The notes beneath the pieces are model-generated. The model saw nothing but the letters and a program-made list of their open reading frames with translations. It was not told the origin of the DNA and did not search any database. Both the position numbers and the translations under genes were made by a program. Below are positions 47,445 through 57,100 of a stretch of 64,000 nt of DNA, in pieces. Each line of letters begins with the position of its first letter. The first letter of the stretch is position 1. Origin of the DNA: Trichomonas vaginalis G3 (Eukaryota > Parabasalia > Trichomonadida > Trichomonadidae); NCBI RefSeq assembly GCF_026262505.1, contig NC_067206.1, positions 18,125,319-18,189,318 on the forward strand. Direction: 5' to 3'.

Positions 47445-48908
47445 ATGAGTAGTCCGAAAAAAACAGTTTATTTTTGTCTAATGGAAGGAAGAAAAAGTGT
47501 CGCAAACAATTCGTCGACTACCTCTGCAGTTAAAGTTCCTACAACTTATGTCTCACCATTCTCAAAACCCTTACAACCTCCTATAATACCAAAGCAACTT
47601 CCTCATACAATTGCAAACAATTCGTCGACTACCTCTGCAGTTAAAGTTCCTACAACTTATGTCTCACCATTCTCAAAACCCTTACAACCTCCTATAATAC
47701 CAAAGCAACTTCCTCATACAATTGCAAACAATTCGTCGACTACCTCTGCAGTTAAAGTTCCTACAACTTATGTCTCACCATTCTCAAAACCCTTACGACC
47801 TCCTATAATACCAAAGCAACTTCCTCATACAATTGCAAACAAATTGTCCAACAATTTGAGTTCTTCTTCTCAAAACACAACAGATACAGCTCAGCCAACA
47901 GGTCAAGCAACAACAACTATCGGAACAGAAGCATTTTCAGAAGAAGTTCATACCAATCAGACTCCAATCGAACATACAGAAACACAACCACCCGAAAATA
48001 CAGAAACACATCCAATCGAACATACAGAAACACATTCTGCAATGACCACTAGGTCGCAAACACGATATCTCGCCTTTTGCAAACAATTTAAGTCTCAAAT
48101 TCAAGACACACAAGATAGCGACACTCCTCTTTCAGAGAAAGTTCGTAGAAAATACGCAAAGCAAAGGTTAGAATTGTTAGATAAGTTAAATGAACAGTGG
48201 GGTTCAGAAGACAATCGAGATTATAACGAGATGTTTCAAGCTGTCATGGATGCCATTCAGCCTCTTGAAAACGAAATCAAAGACCCTGGCGTACTTGTTG
48301 ACATGTTTGCTTCATATTTACCCGTTACTGCCAATCTCATAGCGTTGCAAGCTATTGACCAGTTCATTCACTTGTTTCCAAAGAACTTGCAGAAGCATTT
48401 ACAAGAAGTTAAAGTTGCTGAATTTGTCCGTTTATATCCAAATTCATACAATTATTTGGAAGAATTGAATGAACATGGTGAAAGGTCATTCTATTTATAT
48501 TTCTACACAAAAGACAACCAGTCAAAACGACTATACTGCATTGAACCTATGCCTCAATTCGTAGACAATTTCCACGTTATAACAACTGTTGCTTTAGATA
48601 TTCCTGCCAGAGTTCCATATGGAGGAACAGTAACTATCTCAAGCTTTCCCAAGGGCTATAAAGGAAAGCCTCTCACAATTGCAAAATTCACACACAGCAG
48701 TTGCCAATTTGTTCAAGATGTCGAGTTCCATTTCCTCAACAATACGACTTTCATCATAGAGACTCCTCAAGAAGGTATATACAAAGTTTTCATTGCAGGA
48801 TTTGTTGATCCCAATGGCGAAGAAGAAGAAGTCGAAGAAATCCTCACCTCAGAGAGCGAAGAAGAAGAAAATTTCCAAGACATTCAAGATTCAGAATATA
48901 CCGAATAA
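47445..48908 (+). CDS. Unrecognised 487-aa protein with three 37-aa repeats and acidic tail
   Basis: Residues about 19-129 are three almost identical 37-residue repeats (NNSSTTSAVKVPTTYVSPFS and following; 111 bases each, differing at about one base), so the expansion is recent. A Thr/Glu/His-rich segment (EHTETQPPENTETHP) follows, then a globular domain of about 270 residues and a Glu-rich tail. The start could also be the ATG at 47481. Composition and codon use are less AT-rich than in the neighbouring Maverick genes. No family is recognised; host or element origin is undecided. Confidence 0.6.
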   Translation: MSSPKKTVYFCLMEGRKSVANNSSTTSAVKVPTTYVSPFSKPLQPPIIPKQLPHTIANNSSTTSAVKVPTTYVSPFSKPLQPPIIPKQLPHTIANNSSTTSAVKVPTTYVSPFSKPLRPPIIPKQLPHTIANKLSNNLSSSSQNTTDTAQPTGQATTTIGTEAFSEEVHTNQTPIEHTETQPPENTETHPIEHTETHSAMTTRSQTRYLAFCKQFKSQIQDTQDSDTPLSEKVRRKYAKQRLELLDKLNEQWGSEDNRDYNEMFQAVMDAIQPLENEIKDPGVLVDMFASYLPVTANLIALQAIDQFIHLFPKNLQKHLQEVKVAEFVRLYPNSYNYLEELNEHGERSFYLYFYTKDNQSKRLYCIEPMPQFVDNFHVITTVALDIPARVPYGGTVTISSFPKGYKGKPLTIAKFTHSSCQFVQDVEFHFLNNTTFIIETPQEGIYKVFIAGFVDPNGEEEEVEEILTSESEEEENFQDIQDSEYTE

Positions 48909-48997
48909 AAAAACAATTTAAGACTAAAAATTTAATTTTATTATAATATTTTATTTTTTTCATCTGGTCTTTGTCTCATTCCTCCTCTAGTTTCTTA

Positions 48998-49059
48998 GGG
49001 GCTAGAGGGCACGAAGTGCCTGGAAGCCCCATTCCCTTTTTTTTTTTTTTTTTTTTTTT
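48998..49059. repeat. GGGGCT...AGCCCC hairpin followed by T23
   Basis: The hairpin at 48998-49030 (outer GGGGCT/AGCCCC, inner GGCAC/GTGCC, GAA loop) is followed by ATTCCC and 23 T. The upstream flank CCTCCTCTAGTTTCTTA resembles the flank of the module near 21681. It lies between the unrecognised gene and the third element. Confidence 0.75.
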
Positions 49060-49643
49060 AATTGAAAATGAACAGCAAGAAAATATAGAATATTTAAATT
49101 CAAAAATTGATAATTTAGAAAATACATGGGAAACAATAAGAATTACCGAAAAAGTGACAAAACATCAAAAACAGGGAGGGGTCTCAATTTTTATTACTTA
49201 TATTATTTTACAATATTTATATAAATACTCTTTATAATATATTTTACTATAAAATTATACCTCAAATTCAAATATTTAAAATATTATTTACATAATTGTC
49301 TCAAAATGGGTGCGGGACAAATTTGCCAACTGTCACTTTTTCAATAACCTTAAATTACGCTTTTCTAATTTTAAAAATAACCTTAAATTATATTTGAAGA
49401 AATTATGTCTATGATATATGTTTTATTCTAGAATCTTGGAGTTTTCATGCACTACACAAGAGTTAGTATACATATCAAGGGTACGGCGGCACTGCGCGCC
49501 TCCTTACCCATGATATGTGAATTTGACACTTTACAAAACCGTTAACGTATATTTTACAACACAAACGACAACACTAACTTAACCTTAAATATTTACAAAG
49601 CCACCAACCACTTCACCTCACTAATGTAAAAAAATAAACGTTC
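49060..49643. other. Gene-free stretch before the third element
   Basis: AT-rich DNA with an open frame that only continues from the T-tract and is not counted. A stem with arms CATATCA-GGGTA and TACCC-TGATATG (49471-49483 and 49505-49517, one mismatch) encloses a GC-rich 21-base loop. CCTTAAATTA-type direct repeats lie near 49350 and 49382. No element terminus could be fixed. Confidence 0.5.
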
Positions 49644-49964
49644 TCACTTACAAAAGTATTGCAACTCCTCCCATTGCTGTGCTTCATATAACAGCTCATA
49701 ATCTTCTGACTCACTTTCTTCTTCATATAGGTCAAAATCACTGTCAAAATAAATGTTAGTAAGTTTTGACAAAGCTAATGAAACACGCTTACCGTTTGTA
49801 TCATATGCTTGTATAAACTTTCCATTATGCTTGTAGTCATAAACGCTCAAACTAATTTTACCCTTTCTCCCTCGTATCTGATAGAATGTATTTTCACGAG
49901 GAACGAAGAACAAATTCTTGAACTCATGACCGTTGTAGTTTGTTATCTCAATAGTTTTCGTCAT
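49644..49964 (-). CDS. 106-aa protein related to the C-terminus of the HNH protein
   Basis: It begins MTKTIEITNYNGHEF and continues with NTFYQIRGRKGKISLSVYDY and a TNGKRVSLALSKL segment. This follows the same pattern as the last 80 residues of the HNH endonuclease at 14338-14922 (TIEITDYG, SFYFYTGV, then TDGKNVQILLNKF). The domain therefore exists alone and fused to a nuclease. The tail is Glu-rich. The leader is TTTTATTTTATATAA. Function unknown. Confidence 0.6.
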   Translation of the reverse strand: MTKTIEITNYNGHEFKNLFFVPRENTFYQIRGRKGKISLSVYDYKHNGKFIQAYDTNGKRVSLALSKLTNIYFDSDFDLYEEESESEDYELLYEAQQWEELQYFCK

Positions 49965-50071
49965 TTATATAAAATAAAAAATAAAATAAAATAAAAAATA
50001 AACTTAAAAATAATGATATCACCACCCTCACACGTATGAAAACATAGCACAAAAATAAATTTAGGTGAAGT

Positions 50072-50085
50072 GGTGAGATCTCACC
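50072..50085. repeat. GATC palindrome downstream of the gene at 50127
   Basis: GGTGAGATCTCACC with AAAAATAAATTTAGGTGAAGT on one side and two CACCTCTTTTTTCACCTG half-sites on the other. All half-sites have the GGTGA form. Confidence 0.85.
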
Positions 50086-50126
50086 TCTTTTTTCACCTGT
50101 TTTTTCACCCTGTTGAATTCATTGCT

Positions 50127-50363
50127 TTATAACTCTCTTCCTTTCTCCAACTCTTCTAACTTCTTCTTAAGTTCAGCAATGTTGTCCTCATGAAGTTTAA
50201 TCTTTCTCAAAATTCCTTCTTTATCTAATGGTTGCTTTATCTTTCTAAACTGAACTCTACCATCCTTCATAGTATGAATGTAAAAACCTTCTGGAATAGT
50301 TCCTGATTTAATGTATTCTACCAAAAACTTTTGTTTCATTGCTTCAGTGACTTTAGTCGTCAT
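50127..50363 (-). CDS. Unrecognised 78-aa protein
   Basis: The ATG at 50363 is chosen (MTTKVTEAMKQ). The N-terminal half has GTIPEGFYIHTMKDGRVQFRK followed by KQPLD. The pattern (aromatic strand, KDG turn, basic strand, PL) also occurs at 52514-52939 and 15232-15816. The C-terminal half is a coiled coil (NIAELKKKLEELEKG). Function unknown. Confidence 0.6.
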   Translation of the reverse strand: MTTKVTEAMKQKFLVEYIKSGTIPEGFYIHTMKDGRVQFRKIKQPLDKEGILRKIKLHEDNIAELKKKLEELEKGREL

Positions 50364-50410
50364 TTCAATCAAATAAAAATTTTAATATTAAATAAAAATA
50401 ACGTTATTTT

Positions 50411-50881
50411 TCAGTAAGGAAACGCAGGAGTTTTACGATTTATTTGAGGAGTAGGTTCTGGTTTAAATGTTGGAGTCGGTTTAGGAGTTGACTTTTGAAC
50501 AGGAGTTTGTACTTCCATAGGTTCAGGAGTCATTGAAGGTTTTGCTTGTGAAGGCGTTGGTTTTGACGTTGGTTTTGGCGAAGGTGTTGGAGTTTGTTTA
50601 ACTTCAGCTACTTCAGTATTATTTACAACATTTGCTTTATTTCTTTTCAACATCATAACTGCTCCTGCTGTAGCTAGCAAACCTAGTGGGAGACCATATC
50701 TTATATAAGGACTTGACCAAATGCTATTTTTGACAGGAGCTGGTGGAACACCTAACCTTGGTGAGACTGCTCTTTGCCATTGTGCAGCTCGTAAGAAATA
50801 TTCAATAGGTGCTCCATAATCGTTTGGTAAAGTTTGTTTCATAGATGGTGAAGGTTCACGAGAGCTTGATGAAGAACTCAT
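50411..50881 (-). CDS. 156-aa single-span membrane protein with Pro/Thr tail
   Basis: A Ser-rich N-terminus is followed by about 50 residues, then a hydrophobic segment GLPLGLLATAGAVMML (about 61-76) and a basic stop (KRNK). The C-terminal 75 residues are Pro/Thr/Lys repeats (TPSPKPTSKPTPS). This layout suits a membrane-anchored protein with an extended stalk. It lies next to the capsid gene, so a virion association is possible. Confidence 0.6.
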   Translation of the reverse strand: MSSSSSSREPSPSMKQTLPNDYGAPIEYFLRAAQWQRAVSPRLGVPPAPVKNSIWSSPYIRYGLPLGLLATAGAVMMLKRNKANVVNNTEVAEVKQTPTPSPKPTSKPTPSQAKPSMTPEPMEVQTPVQKSTPKPTPTFKPEPTPQINRKTPAFPY

Positions 50882-50911
50882 TTATAAGCTTTAAAAATAA
50901 ACGTTCATCCT

Positions 50912-52486
50912 TTATTCCTCACCGTCGTCCGTAGCTAAGTTATAGTCATCTAATCTTATTATTGGGATTCCATTAGCACGCACCTGAATGGCAAAGCAAC
51001 AATCCCTCATAAATCCAATAAGTGGCTTTGGTACATTTTCAGTTGCTAGTTCAATAGGTCCTTTAACAGACAATTTGTATGTTATTGGAGCAGTAGATGT
51101 TTGACCTTGCTGGAAGCAAAAGTCCACTTCTGTTGGAAAACCACATAAGAAATGTGTGTTGTCATAGCTATCCCATTTATGTTCCACACTACCATCATCC
51201 ACCAATGACCTCATAACATCTTCATTAAATCCTATCATATCATTGTTTGTATTGCAGGCGTTCGCAACCATTTCATAAAATACAGGTCCATATGATTTTT
51301 CAGGTTCTGCAGGCATATTTCCATAAGCTCCCATGGAAAGCTGAAGATATTTAAACTTAGGGTTCTCAAAATTAACATAATAGTTGTCTTTCTTTCTAAA
51401 TAGTGCCCAAATACTTTTAACATTAATAGGCGTATAAGCTGCTGTAAATGTTGCACTTGAACTATCTGTATTCTTTGAGAATGAACCGTCCATAGGAATC
51501 CAATCCATAACTTTAACAGGAAAACATAAAGCCTCGTTTGTATAATGTTCTACAAGTTCTGTATAAATGTTAGGGTCTAAAGAGAATGACTTTGGATGAA
51601 TGAAACATTCATTAAAATCCATCTTTGTTCGAAATAGTTGCTGGGTTACAGTTGTAATAGTAACTGTTCCACTAGCTTCTACTGCCTTCGTTATCATAGT
51701 GAATGGTTCATTCCATGGAACAAATTTATTTGTCGGTGGATTTGAATCTGAAGCAAATGCAACTTTAAGAGTTGGATTGAAAGCAATGATATCATTTACA
51801 GATATAGATGTGCATTGTAAGGCGTCGTTACTGAACTTTACTTTAAGCTGAATGTTTCCTGCAAAAGCTGGAATAAATCGAATAGCTTCTAATGGAAGGA
51901 ATCTTCTAACAGGAATTCTTAAACGAAGCTTAAAATCAAATGATTTTCCTGCTGTAATTGGGCCACTAACAATTTGTCCTGTTCTGCATGTTCCCGAATG
52001 ACTCCATACATCTTCATGTCGAGTCTTTGAGAAAACATCTACTTTCTTTATTTGTTCGGTAGTTTGTGAGTTTGAAGTTATATATGCTTCTTCTCTTGCG
52101 TTGTCTTGAGAATATACGATACGACCATTTGCAAGGATTTGATATCCAGCAACTGCATAGAAAGCGTCATCGAAACCAATCCAAAATCCTGGTGGGTTTG
52201 TTTTATTGGAACCTGAACCAATTTCTTTATCTACAATAAATTGACCTTCCATTTTATACGTAATGAATGTATTGTAAAGGTCCAACATATTTTCACCAGG
52301 AGGTGAGAGATTGAATGTTACCCATGTGTTATCTTTAGCAGTTCCAGGTTGTGATGGAATCTTTGCGTCAGAATATTTTCTATTAGTGTCACCAATTTGA
52401 ACTGCATTGTCTATGATATCGAAATATGAGCGAATCTGATGAATATGCTCTGCTGGAGTAAATTCGTTTAGCTGTTCGTTCTGCAT
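50912..52486 (-). CDS. Major capsid protein (double jelly-roll), 524 aa, third element
   Basis: Intact. Shared anchors with the broken capsids of the other elements are a GYQIL..GRIVYSQDNAREE region, KLRLRIPVRRFLPLEAIRFI and PAFAGNIQLKVKFS. The rest is strongly diverged, so this is a different capsid lineage. Length is in the range expected for double jelly-roll capsid proteins of Polintons. The leader TTTTTATCCGAAGTAAATAC resembles those of other late-type genes here. It presumably builds the icosahedral shell. Confidence 0.8.
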   Translation of the reverse strand: MQNEQLNEFTPAEHIHQIRSYFDIIDNAVQIGDTNRKYSDAKIPSQPGTAKDNTWVTFNLSPPGENMLDLYNTFITYKMEGQFIVDKEIGSGSNKTNPPGFWIGFDDAFYAVAGYQILANGRIVYSQDNAREEAYITSNSQTTEQIKKVDVFSKTRHEDVWSHSGTCRTGQIVSGPITAGKSFDFKLRLRIPVRRFLPLEAIRFIPAFAGNIQLKVKFSNDALQCTSISVNDIIAFNPTLKVAFASDSNPPTNKFVPWNEPFTMITKAVEASGTVTITTVTQQLFRTKMDFNECFIHPKSFSLDPNIYTELVEHYTNEALCFPVKVMDWIPMDGSFSKNTDSSSATFTAAYTPINVKSIWALFRKKDNYYVNFENPKFKYLQLSMGAYGNMPAEPEKSYGPVFYEMVANACNTNNDMIGFNEDVMRSLVDDGSVEHKWDSYDNTHFLCGFPTEVDFCFQQGQTSTAPITYKLSVKGPIELATENVPKPLIGFMRDCCFAIQVRANGIPIIRLDDYNLATDDGEE

Positions 52487-52513
52487 GTATTTACTTCGGA
52501 TAAAAATATCTAT

Positions 52514-52939
52514 TTACTTCATTATTCTCACTCTTCTTCTTGACATTCGTGGTGGAAGTTGTTTCTTGACATTTTCAATGAACTGTACATTCTCTTTTGT
52601 CTCAACTTCTTTCACTGGTGGGTCAGGATTCTTTGACTCGGTTTGTTTTTCAATGAAATTCACGAACTTCGCAATAAGCTCTTGGTTCGTTATTGAAAGT
52701 ACATCTGGCTTCTTTTCTTCTGGTTCTATTGACTTTTCAGTTTGAATAGAAGGCTTAACACGGGCTTCACCCTTGTCATACACCTTAATGTTGTCGCTCT
52801 CTGTATTCGCTAATGGAACCTTTCTTTTTCTTACATATATTTTACCATCTTTACTCTGACTTACATAATAGAAAGGATGTTGTATTCCTCTGGCGTCATT
52901 TAATATAATAGACTCTCGCTCTGATTTTGACAAGCTCAT
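52514..52939 (-). CDS. Unrecognised 141-aa basic protein
   Basis: The N-terminal 45 residues (QHPFYYVSQSKDGKIYVRKR, then KVPLAN) carry the small domain shared with 50127 and 15232. A Lys/Glu-rich middle and a basic C-terminus ending RMSRRRVRIMK follow. The arginine-rich end could bind nucleic acid. It is divergent from the gene at 52985. Confidence 0.6.
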   Translation of the reverse strand: MSLSKSERESIILNDARGIQHPFYYVSQSKDGKIYVRKRKVPLANTESDNIKVYDKGEARVKPSIQTEKSIEPEEKKPDVLSITNQELIAKFVNFIEKQTESKNPDPPVKEVETKENVQFIENVKKQLPPRMSRRRVRIMK

Positions 52940-52984
52940 TTTACATCGGTTAAAGTTTTAATTTTGTTTTTTATCTGCAGTCAA

Positions 52985-53245
52985 ATGACTCAGACAAGCC
53001 CTACAGACAAGACCCAAGGGGTCATAGATGTTGAAGCATTGAAGAAAGAAATTCGTGAGCAAATTTTATCCGAACTGAAGGAACAAAAACAAGAACAAAA
53101 GCCAGAGAGACCAAAGAGAAAACTTAGTGAAAAACAACTTGCTGCATTAGCTGCTGGAAGACAAAAGAACCCACGTTTGCTGGCGAAGAAAGCTAGAGAA
53201 GAAGCTGAAGCAAAAGCAAAAGAAGCAAAAGCAAAGAAAGAGTAA
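52985..53245 (+). CDS. 86-aa Lys/Glu/Ala-rich helical protein
   Basis: The ATG at 52985 follows TTTTTTATCTGCAGTCAA. Residues 15-45 form an acidic/basic helix (EIREQILSELKEQKQEQK). Residues 48-70 are basic (KRKLSEKQLAALAAGRQK), a pattern like short DNA-binding repeats. The tail is Ala/Lys/Glu-rich. Possibly a DNA-condensing virion protein; inference only. Confidence 0.55.
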   Translation: MTQTSPTDKTQGVIDVEALKKEIREQILSELKEQKQEQKPERPKRKLSEKQLAALAAGRQKNPRLLAKKAREEAEAKAKEAKAKKE

Positions 53246-53269
53246 ATGGTTTATTTTTATCCGAATTAA

Positions 53270-54127
53270 ATGTATAGACAAATACCTTTATCTGTTGCGT
53301 TCAGTAGTGAAAACCCTGACGTCAAAATAAAGGGGAACAGAGTAACGTTTAAGTTTCCAACAGACTGGATTGTGAACATAAATGAAGAGAAGTACATTGG
53401 CATAACATCTATGTATATAACACGTGCTTTCAGAAAGGTTGACTTTATACTTCAAGTCGAGATAGAAAATGACGAACAGTCTTTAAGCGCCCAAAACATT
53501 CACATATACAAATACTTTAAAGACGATACAACATTGCAACAATGTATGATTTCATTTAATGAGATGTTCGAGAAAAAGTTTAACATTGAAGTACAAACTT
53601 TACAGCCTTTACGTGAGTTTCTTGCACAACTGAAAGAAGAAGGTAGTCAGCCACAACTTATAGACTTTCATTATGAATTTAATGAAAATGAAGATGGAAC
53701 TCATGACTGTCAATTCATTGTATTCTCACCATTCAATGAAGTCGCTAAAAAGAAAGAAAATCCATTACGTATAAGATTTCAAATCTCTGAACCAAGTGAT
53801 GATTTCAAGAATGTTTTCAATTATGATGCAATGCTTCCGAGGAAAAATGAATTTTCCGAAATTAGATTTCCAGGTATTTGGGATAGAAAGCAAGCTATAT
53901 TATATTCAAACTTAAGTAAGGGAGTTGAAAATGAGTTCATTGGTCATACAAGAACTTCACCACTTCCTAACCCTAAATACTATAAATTAACTGGATTCAA
54001 TCGTGAGTTTTGGATAGACATGTTCTCCACTCATGACCATAAAGCACCTGTTTTGCTACCTCCAGACCATAAGGACTGTCTCTACATTGAAGCACAACTC
54101 TTAAACTCTACCATCGCAGTATTGTAA
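53270..54127 (+). CDS. Putative minor virion (penton-like) protein, 285 aa, third element
   Basis: The ATG follows TTTTTATCCGAATTAA directly. The N-terminal region has VTFKFPTDWIVNINEEKYIG followed by RAFRKVDF, comparable with the RFDYPIRWL / IGFRR segments of 13452-14312. The C-terminal region (ILYSNLSKGVENEFIGH, YYKL, REFWIDMFSTHD, LYIEAQL) shows the same strand order. These are probably distant homologues in two element lineages. Virion role inferred from pattern and from position near the capsid gene. Confidence 0.5.
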   Translation: MYRQIPLSVAFSSENPDVKIKGNRVTFKFPTDWIVNINEEKYIGITSMYITRAFRKVDFILQVEIENDEQSLSAQNIHIYKYFKDDTTLQQCMISFNEMFEKKFNIEVQTLQPLREFLAQLKEEGSQPQLIDFHYEFNENEDGTHDCQFIVFSPFNEVAKKKENPLRIRFQISEPSDDFKNVFNYDAMLPRKNEFSEIRFPGIWDRKQAILYSNLSKGVENEFIGHTRTSPLPNPKYYKLTGFNREFWIDMFSTHDHKAPVLLPPDHKDCLYIEAQLLNSTIAVL

Positions 54128-54189
54128 AATCTACGCTAGCGGCTTATTTTTATCACGAATGACCTCATTGCTGACAAAAATAAATGACC

Positions 54190-57100
54190 TCAGAACTTCA
54201 ACTTACGAATAAAGCTTGTTTTAGTCGTTATTGAGAAGTTAAACTTCTCTTCAAAGCAAGGTTGACATGACTTACATAAGTCAAATCCAATCTCTTGACC
54301 GTCATAAAGTGCTTTGTAAAGTTTCATTAAACTGAACTCAGAGTTTTTGTCATATGTTCCAACAGGTATGTGAATGTTCTTATCTTCATTGTAATAGCAT
54401 TGTATAGCTTCAGGAAACATTTCATTAGCTGTTAAAGCAAGAACGTCTTGTTTTACACCTTTACAACGTGCATGGAATGCAACTTCATTTAAATCATTCG
54501 TGAGTAAGTCTATGTAAGTCTTCTTTCCACAAAATATTGACTTGTATGCTAAACTTTGTTTTCCAGGTGTTATTTCTGCGAAGTCAGAATGAAATTGACC
54601 AAGGTTCTTTCCTATAAGTTCTCTACCGTATCTCTTCTTAAACTCTGCTGCAAGCTTTGGTATGTCTTCATTGAAAATATGCATGCTATCGCAGTCCTGA
54701 TAAAATATTTGAAGACCCATATCTTCAGCAGTACAGAATACTTCACACATTATTCTCTTCGACATTGACAGAATATTAACACCAAGTGGACAGAAGTTAA
54801 AGTGTCTGCAAATGCTTTTCGTTAGCTTGAAAATAGTTTTATCTGAACCATCCAAACCTTCGAACTTCACTATATGGTTGTAGTTTCTGATGGCATATCT
54901 TATAGCATCTTTGTCATTTACTATGGTTATTTTTGACTCAATAGGAGATAGAATAGTTTTGCCATAAATACTGTTCAGAATGAGCTTTATATTTTCTTGC
55001 AAAGGATTTCCTTCTTTCTTATACTTTAACCTTAACTCAAACAACTTCTTTACTTCATCTCTTATTCTAATATCTCTGTTTCCATCGTAATAGTATCCTT
55101 GCAACACTTCACATTTGACACCTTGATATTTTATGAGGTCTTGTAATGTTATATGGTCAACATACATTAAACAGCAAGTGTTTGAACTTCTGGGAACGTT
55201 AAGTTCTGGATTTAGTTCAGGGTCACAAACTATTAAAGGAAAGTGTCTATGTATTCCAATCTCTGTTATCTTAATGAGAACAAAGAAGCCAGACATAAAC
55301 TTTTCACCAATGGGTTCCTTTTGGTCGTCATCGAATAAATGTCTCATGAGATACTCTGTGCTTAACATTTCTTTCTTCATAACCTTTGGAATACCTTCTA
55401 AAGTATAAAGTCTTGCTATAGCGATGGATATAATGAAACAGCGTCGAAGTCAGCAATGAGTTTCTTTTCGCTCTTTTGTTTAATGTTATCTGACAGCATA
55501 CATCTTCCACCTTGAATACAGCGTGAAATAAATTCTCTTGGTTTATTTGAGAGGTCATATAAATTTCCATTCGGGAAGTACACTCTGTTCTCAAACAATT
55601 TGTTAGCAATAGAACAAATACTAACGTAGTCATAAACGTTTAAATCAAATTCTTTCAATATGTCATTGCGGAACTTAACAAAACCTTCTCTTAAAATTCT
55701 TACATCTTGTTTGCAATAAAATGTGCTATACTTTTCTAAGTCGAAGTGGTTCTCATCTATTCTGCAACCTTTGATGGAATCTATGTTTTTCATGAATGTA
55801 TCTGCATCCCGGATAAACTTACATGCTTCAGAAATGACACCAGTTCTGTTGTCATTTGCTAACAAAACACTGCTGTAGTAGTTGTATGGAAATACTTCTT
55901 TCGGTCCTGTTTGTAAGTTAAACATAGCAGGAAATAGTTTAAGCTTCTTATTTATAACACTGTAAGAGTCTTTTATAATAATTGCCCTTCCTTTATATAA
56001 GCCAGTTATTTGCATTGTTCGTGAACCTTTAATGATGGGAGTTCCTTTCACTTCTGTCATGTGTCTTAAGATGAAGTTTATATCATAACTGAGGTTATGA
56101 AAATATATTAAACTCTTGTCAGGAAGTCGTTCCAAAAATTCTGTTGCACAGTTCTGACCCCAAATGCTTTCACTCACTGAACCATCTTCACTGTCGTAAC
56201 ATATGTTAAAAGCTTTATGAAAGCCGTCTGTGCTACACTCAAAGTCAGCAAAGAAAACGTGCTCAGGAATGAACTTGCACTTATTTTTATTTACTTCTTT
56301 TGACTCGGCTTTCTTCTTCAGTTGTACACAATACTTTGGAGCATATGTCAAATCTTTAAATGGTGCAAGGTTCTGTTTATATAAGTCAGTCGTATATGTG
56401 AAAAGTTCTCCATAAGAAATAGGTTCGAAATATTTGCACTCCCACAATGTTTTCATAACATCCCATAGTGGTGTTGTTCTATCATAACGAACTACATATT
56501 TGTTCTCTCTCTTTGTATAAATCTTCATTTGTTTCTCAATGTTCATTCCACCACAAGCTTTGAGAATTTCTTTGTAATTTCTGACGAAATATGTTGTCAT
56601 TGGTAATCTTTCATTTAGCATGTAGTGGTCTTCAACAAGAAGTAAGTCAATAGTTCTAACAGTTTCACATTCTTTTGGTATGTATCTCTTTATTTCATTA
56701 TGTCTTGAGTCATTGAAGTAACCAATGGTAACATTAAATGCTATACCTGTTGCGTCAGAAATTTCTTGTACTTTACTTTGAGGAAAGTCTCTAACACGAA
56801 TGACTTCTCTCATGTGGTCAATAGTTTCTTCATTTACTCCAGCCTGAATGCAAGCATAAACGAAACAATTGTCCTCTGTCATAAGTGTTGCAGTTCTTTT
56901 GTTCAGTTCATTGAAGATTTGGTAGCGCTCAAGATTTATAGGTAATGTGCAAAGATACTTCCAGAACTGACCGCTTCTCTTCTTATAAAACTTCTTTTCA
57001 CCATTATCTTTCCAAAAGCTTTCTATAAGTGCTGGGTTTCCTGTTTGCTTAAGAGCTTCCAAAATGGCTTTCTGGTCATTTGTCAGTGTGCTTTCATCTC

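Noticed and set aside
47180-49643. Exact terminal inverted repeats and target-site duplications of the elements
   Set aside because: Subterminal repeats are visible near 21.1-21.6 and 24.0-24.2 kb, but no matching outer end or duplicated target could be fixed by eye.
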